10,530 bases of DNA from Tannerella sp. Its GTDB lineage: Bacteria > Bacteroidota > Bacteroidia > Bacteroidales > Tannerellaceae. The number at the start of each line of letters is the position of its first letter. Within the stretch, counting starts at the first letter, position 1. The position numbers were made by a program, and so were the translations under genes. Shown one piece after another: positions 7,748-10,530 of the stretch. The notes beneath the pieces were generated by a model, which worked only from the letters and a program-made list of their open reading frames with translations, ran no database searches and was not told the DNA's origin. The DNA is taken from NCBI GenBank assembly GCA_031269635.1, contig JAISYY010000002.1, positions 1 to 10,530 on the forward strand. The letters run 5' to 3'.

Positions 7748-8176
7748 TTACCCTGTTACGTTTTTCAACGCTTCGACGGCAAGTCTGTACGAATCAAGGC
7801 CGAAACCGGCTATCACCCCTTTACATGCAGCCGAGATCATTGACTTGTGGCGAAATTCTTCGCGCGCGTGGACATTCGATATATGCACTTCTATGACAGG
7901 AACTTCAACCGCTTTGATGGCATCATGCAAAGCTACGGAAGTATGCGTGTATGCACCGGCATTAAGGATTATACCGTCAACCTCAAAACCGGTTTCATGT
8001 ATCATATCAATCAATGCGCCTTCGGAATTGCTCTGAAAATACCGGATATCATAATCGGGAAAAGAAGAACGCAAACGTCCAAGATATGCGTCAAAGTCCA
8101 GATAGCCATACACATCAGGCTCACGTTTACCTAATAAATTCAAGTTTGGTCCATTAATAATTTGTATCGTCTTCAT
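7748..8176 (-). CDS. aroQ: 3-dehydroquinate dehydratase, type II
   Basis: Catalyses 3-dehydroquinate to 3-dehydroshikimate, the third step of the shikimate pathway to aromatic amino acids. Its 142 residues are the usual size for this dodecameric family. Motifs: IQIINGPNLNLLGKREPDVYG with catalytic R18 and Y23 on the lid loop; FQSNSEGALID (47-57); LNAGAYTHTSVALHDA (71-86); IEVHISNVHAREEFRHKS with catalytic H98, S100 and R109; then SAACKGVIAGFGLDSY. All active-site residues are present. It is the first gene of the aroQ-pyk-methyltransferase run and is divergent from xerD. The start is fixed by the conserved N-terminus. An AGGAGG lies only three bases from the ATG, see separate entry. Confidence 0.96.
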   Translation of the reverse strand: MKTIQIINGPNLNLLGKREPDVYGYLDFDAYLGRLRSSFPDYDIRYFQSNSEGALIDMIHETGFEVDGIILNAGAYTHTSVALHDAIKAVEVPVIEVHISNVHAREEFRHKSMISAACKGVIAGFGLDSYRLAVEALKNVTG

Positions 8177-8179
8177 ACT

Positions 8180-8185
8180 CCTCCT
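8180..8185 (-). promoter_or_regulatory. Shine-Dalgarno-like AGGAGG, unusually close to the aroQ start
   Basis: On the minus strand AGGAGG is followed by AGT and then the aroQ ATG. A full anti-SD match is rare in Bacteroidota leaders, and none of the other starts in this window has one. The three-base spacing is shorter than the usual 5-9, so its effect on initiation is uncertain. Confidence 0.4.
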
Positions 8186-8246
8186 GTAATTTTTAATTTT
8201 TTCACCTTCAATCTTTTCTTATTCATCCGTTATCTGCGTAAAAAAT

Positions 8247-8259
8247 TATACGTCGTATA
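8247..8259. repeat. Palindrome in the aroQ leader
   Basis: TATACG-T-CGTATA, a perfect 6-bp inverted repeat about 70 bases upstream of the aroQ start, within the leader predicted for the aroQ operon. It could be an operator half-site pair or a small RNA hairpin; chance is also possible. Confidence 0.3.
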
Positions 8260-8293
8260 TCGTATCCCTCTGTCGGATTTTTATTTCACAACA

Positions 8294-8325
8294 CTTGTAA
8301 AACCGAACTTTTTCACGTAAGTTTG
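8294..8325 (+). promoter_or_regulatory. Candidate xerD promoter
   Basis: CTTG at 8294-8297, 20 bases, then TAAGTTTG at 8318-8325. The -7 box fits TAnnTTTG exactly and the -33 box differs from TTTG at one base. Transcription would start near 8332, giving a leader of about 75 bases that contains the tandem 21-bp repeat. Confidence 0.5.
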
Positions 8326-8341
8326 CCCTGTAAAAAAGCAT

Positions 8342-8383
8342 CCGAATGAGGCACAACAATAGTATAATGAGGCACAAAGGTAG
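8342..8383. repeat. Tandem 21-bp repeat (two copies) between aroQ and xerD
   Basis: Units 8342-8362 and 8363-8383 share AATGAGGCACAA at the same offset (8345-8356 and 8366-8377) and also both end in TAG. The 21-base period equals two turns of the helix, as is common for operator pairs. The right copy overlaps the -7 box of the predicted aroQ promoter, and both lie in the predicted xerD leader. Confidence 0.65.
8375..8382 (-). promoter_or_regulatory. Candidate -7 box for the aroQ-pyk operon
   Basis: Reads TACCTTTG on the minus strand, an exact match to the Bacteroides -7 box TAnnTTTG and the only such match between xerD and aroQ in this direction. No clear TTTG -33 box is present 19-21 bases upstream, so it may need an activator or be weak. 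Transcription would start near 8368, giving a leader of roughly 190 bases and an overlap with the predicted xerD transcript. Confidence 0.4.
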
Positions 8384-8407
8384 CGCTTTTTTTGATATAA
8401 TTTGTAT

Positions 8408-9346
8408 ATGGCGCCAAAAGAAACAGATATTATAAATAAATATACGGCATACCTGCGTCTGGAAAAAGGGCTTTCCGAAAACACTTCGGAGGCTTATACC
8501 GAAGACCTGAACAAACTGATCCGTTTTGTCAAAAGCGAACCGGACATAAACGTCTTAGACCTTACCTACAATGACCTGCAACAATTCATTGCACAACTGA
8601 GCGATCTTGGCATATCCGCCCGTTCGCAGGCGCGTATCATCTCCGGCATCAAATCGTTTTACCGTTTCCTCATGGCAGAGGATTATCTCGAAACAGACCC
8701 TACCGAGTTGCTGGAAAGTCCCAAAATCGGCAGGAAACTGCCCGAAGTGCTTACGATAAACGAAGTAAATAACCTGATTAATTCCATCGACCTGTCAAAA
8801 GCCGAAGGACAGCGTAACCGTGCTATGCTGGAAGTGCTGTACAGCTGCGGGCTGCGCGTATCGGAACTGATAACGTTACGGTATTCAAACGTCTATTTTG
8901 ACGAACAGTTCATCATCGTCAAAGGGAAAGGCGACAAACAGCGGCTGGTGCCTATATCCCAAAAAGCGCTCGATGAAATACGGAATTACCTCATCGACCG
9001 CCATACCCTGAAGGTGAAAAAAGGGTTTGAAGACACGCTGTTCCTGAACCGGCGCGGTGCGGGACTGACGCGCATCATGATTTTCCATATCATAAAGGAA
9101 CAGGCTAAAATCGCAGGTATCCGTAAAAATATAAGTCCGCATACGATGCGCCATGCCTTCGCCACGCATCTGCTCGAAGGGGGCGCCCATCTCCGCGCCA
9201 TACAGATGATGCTCGGACACGAAAGCATCACGACTACAGAGATTTACACGCATATTGACCGTGAGTTCCTGCGCCGGGAAATCATAGCGCATCATCCCCG
9301 GAACCGTACTCCTGAAAAAGAAAATCATTATACGGAAAACGTGTAA
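8408..9346 (+). CDS. xerD: Tyrosine recombinase XerD-type
   Basis: Site-specific recombinase; family members resolve chromosome dimers at dif with a XerC partner. Length is 312 residues (E. coli XerD 298). The N-terminal SAM-like core-binding domain spans about 8-92 (YLRLEKGLSENTSEAY). The catalytic domain spans about 110-292, with every active residue visible at E. coli-like spacing: R150 in GLRVSEL, K174 in GKGDKQRLVP, H245 and R248 in HTMRHAFATHLL, H271 in LGHESI, and nucleophile Y280 in EIYTHI. The core ends at AHHPRN, and a charged tail of about 12 residues follows. A TTG two codons upstream is possible, but the ATG at 8408 is preferred. It is divergent from aroQ and convergent with hflX, overlapping its 3' end by 65 bp. 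The high conservation and housekeeping neighbours favour a chromosomal XerD over an element integrase; XerC versus XerD cannot be proved from this sequence alone. Confidence 0.92.
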   Translation: MAPKETDIINKYTAYLRLEKGLSENTSEAYTEDLNKLIRFVKSEPDINVLDLTYNDLQQFIAQLSDLGISARSQARIISGIKSFYRFLMAEDYLETDPTELLESPKIGRKLPEVLTINEVNNLINSIDLSKAEGQRNRAMLEVLYSCGLRVSELITLRYSNVYFDEQFIIVKGKGDKQRLVPISQKALDEIRNYLIDRHTLKVKKGFEDTLFLNRRGAGLTRIMIFHIIKEQAKIAGIRKNISPHTMRHAFATHLLEGGAHLRAIQMMLGHESITTTEIYTHIDREFLRREIIAHHPRNRTPEKENHYTENV

Positions 9347-10505
9347 TATGAATCTCTTTTACCCGTTCATACAGCAGGCGTCGCAGTTCGTCAATATTCG
9401 TCCTGTTCCTTGCGGAAATAAATATGCAATTATCGGGAAGACGGTTCATCCATGTAGCTTTCAACTCGTCGAGCGAGATATTCTCCTGTGTACACGGCGT
9501 GAGGTCATCGGCTTCTTTCGGAACAAACGTGAACGTGTCTATTTTATTAAACACCATGATAACAGGCTTCGGCATCGGGTCTATTTCCGTCAGGGTGCGG
9601 GTCACGACTTCAATCTGTTCCTCAAACGCAGGGTGGGATATGTCTATTACGTGCAAAAGCAAGTCGGCCTCGCGCACCTCGTCGAGCGTAGATTTAAACG
9701 ACTCGATCAGTTCGGTCGGCAGTTTGCGGATGAAACCGACCGTGTCGGAAATGAGAAACGGCAGATTGCCGACAATCATCTTCCTGACCGTCGTATCCAG
9801 TGTGGCAAACAGTTTGTCCTCCGCGAACACATCGGTCTTGCAAAGCAGATTCATCAACGTCGACTTGCCTGCATTTGTGTAACCGGCCAGCGCGACACGC
9901 ACCATTTTACCGCGATTCCGGCGTTGCGACGACATCTGTTTGTCAATATCCGCCAAATCCCGTTTCAATTTTGAAATCTTATCAAGTATAATGCGGCGGT
10001 CCGTTTCGAGCTGCGTTTCGCCGGGGCCGCGCATGCCGACGCCGCCGCGCTGCCGTTCAAGGTGCGTCCAGAGACGTGTCAGGCGCGGAAGCATGTATTT
10101 ATACTGCGCCAACTCAACCTGCGTTTTGGCATGTGCCGTCTGCGCCCTTCGCGCAAATATGTCGAGAATAAGGTTCGTACGGTCGAGGATTTTCACGCCC
10201 AATTCCTTTTCGATGTTACGGATCTGCCTGGCCGAAAGTTCATCATCGAATATGACAAGACCCGTTTCATGTTCAACGACATATTCCTTGATTTCCTGTA
10301 ATTTCCCTTTCCCGACAAACGTGGTCTGATTGGGATAATCAAGTTTTTGCGTGAATTTTTTGACGGCTTTCGCCCCTGCCGTATCGGCAAGAAACGCCAG
10401 CTCATCCAGATATTCCTTTACCTGCCGTTCGTTTTGTTCGGGCGTTATCAACCCTACCAGCACGGCATTTTCCGTTTTTGCCTCAGATATTATAAATTCT
10501 TTCAT
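9282..10505 (-). CDS. hflX: GTPase HflX
   Basis: Ribosome-associated GTPase; in E. coli HflX splits stalled 70S ribosomes under stress. Length is 407 residues. The N-terminal HflX domain (about 12-150) has the family features TFVGKGKLQEI, VIFDDELSARQIRNIE and LDRTNLILDIFARRAQT, then a basic helix and Gly-rich loop (RQRGGVGMRGPGETQLETD, 151-169) that contacts the ribosome in homologues. G-domain motifs: G1 GYTNAGKST (208-216), G2 around TLDTTVR (235-241), G3 DTVGFI (254-259), G4 NKID (320-323), G5 SAR (364-366). The ATG at 10505 starts MKEFIISE; only 25 bases of leader are visible. The end RFPYNDFLFQEYG matches the family, and its last 20 or so codons lie opposite the xerD tail. No hfq is in view. 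Confidence 0.96.
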   Translation of the reverse strand: MKEFIISEAKTENAVLVGLITPEQNERQVKEYLDELAFLADTAGAKAVKKFTQKLDYPNQTTFVGKGKLQEIKEYVVEHETGLVIFDDELSARQIRNIEKELGVKILDRTNLILDIFARRAQTAHAKTQVELAQYKYMLPRLTRLWTHLERQRGGVGMRGPGETQLETDRRIILDKISKLKRDLADIDKQMSSQRRNRGKMVRVALAGYTNAGKSTLMNLLCKTDVFAEDKLFATLDTTVRKMIVGNLPFLISDTVGFIRKLPTELIESFKSTLDEVREADLLLHVIDISHPAFEEQIEVVTRTLTEIDPMPKPVIMVFNKIDTFTFVPKEADDLTPCTQENISLDELKATWMNRLPDNCIFISARNRTNIDELRRLLYERVKEIHITRFPYNDFLFQEYGSGDDAL

Positions 10506-10530
10506 TCAAAAGATATTTTTTCCGTGCAAA

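Noticed and set aside
7928..7935. TAGCTTTG on the minus strand inside aroQ, as an internal pyk promoter
   Set aside because: Matches the -7 box but no TTTG-like -33 box is found at 19-21 bases; likely chance in coding sequence.
9348..10329. Plus-strand open frames of 129-208 codons right of xerD
   Set aside because: They are fully antisense to hflX, which carries all five G-motifs; their translations show no family features.

Overview
The window reads as chromosomal DNA from a Bacteroidota species, most likely order Bacteroidales. Four things point that way. The beta-galactosidase is a secreted LacZ very similar to those of Bacteroides and Parabacteroides. The pyruvate kinase has the RLNTAH variant I associate with that group. 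Most starts lack a Shine-Dalgarno sequence and sit in A/T-rich leaders. Several intergenic sites fit the Bacteroides promoter pattern (TTTG, about 19-21 bases, TAnnTTTG). No rRNA, tRNA, CRISPR array or insertion sequence was seen.

Layout. (1) 1-3059, minus strand: a nearly complete lacZ-type GH2 beta-galactosidase with a signal peptide; only its last few residues lie outside the window. (2) 3060-4131: a roughly 1.07 kb A/T-rich stretch with no intact gene. It holds a textbook Bacteroides-type promoter facing right at 3495-3525, then broken open frames that look like a decayed gene I cannot identify. (3) 4132-5055, plus: an intact Mrr-type (type IV) restriction endonuclease standing alone. (4) 5152-about 5542, plus: an ORF6N-domain (phage/mobile-element-associated) gene broken by a frameshift and truncated at its 3' end. 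(5) 8176-5584, minus: a probable operon aroQ - pyk - O-methyltransferase. (6) 8408-9346, plus: a XerD-type tyrosine recombinase, divergent from aroQ. (7) 10505-9282, minus: GTPase HflX, whose 3' end overlaps that of xerD by 65 bp.

How it fits together. Regions 5-7 are conserved housekeeping genes: shikimate pathway, glycolysis, chromosome-dimer resolution or a related recombination, and ribosome rescue. LacZ is a periplasmic sugar-scavenging enzyme. Between lacZ and the housekeeping block lies accessory DNA of different texture: A/T-rich, with a restriction enzyme, a broken ORF6N gene and possible gene remnants. It looks like a small, partly eroded defence or mobile cargo site. The most interesting non-coding signals are the strong promoter in front of the decayed stretch, a tandem 21-bp repeat between aroQ and xerD that overlaps apparently face-to-face promoters, and a perfect 12-bp-arm palindrome inside the broken ORF6N gene. 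I found no convincing new multi-gene system; the Mrr-centred region is the only plausible candidate.
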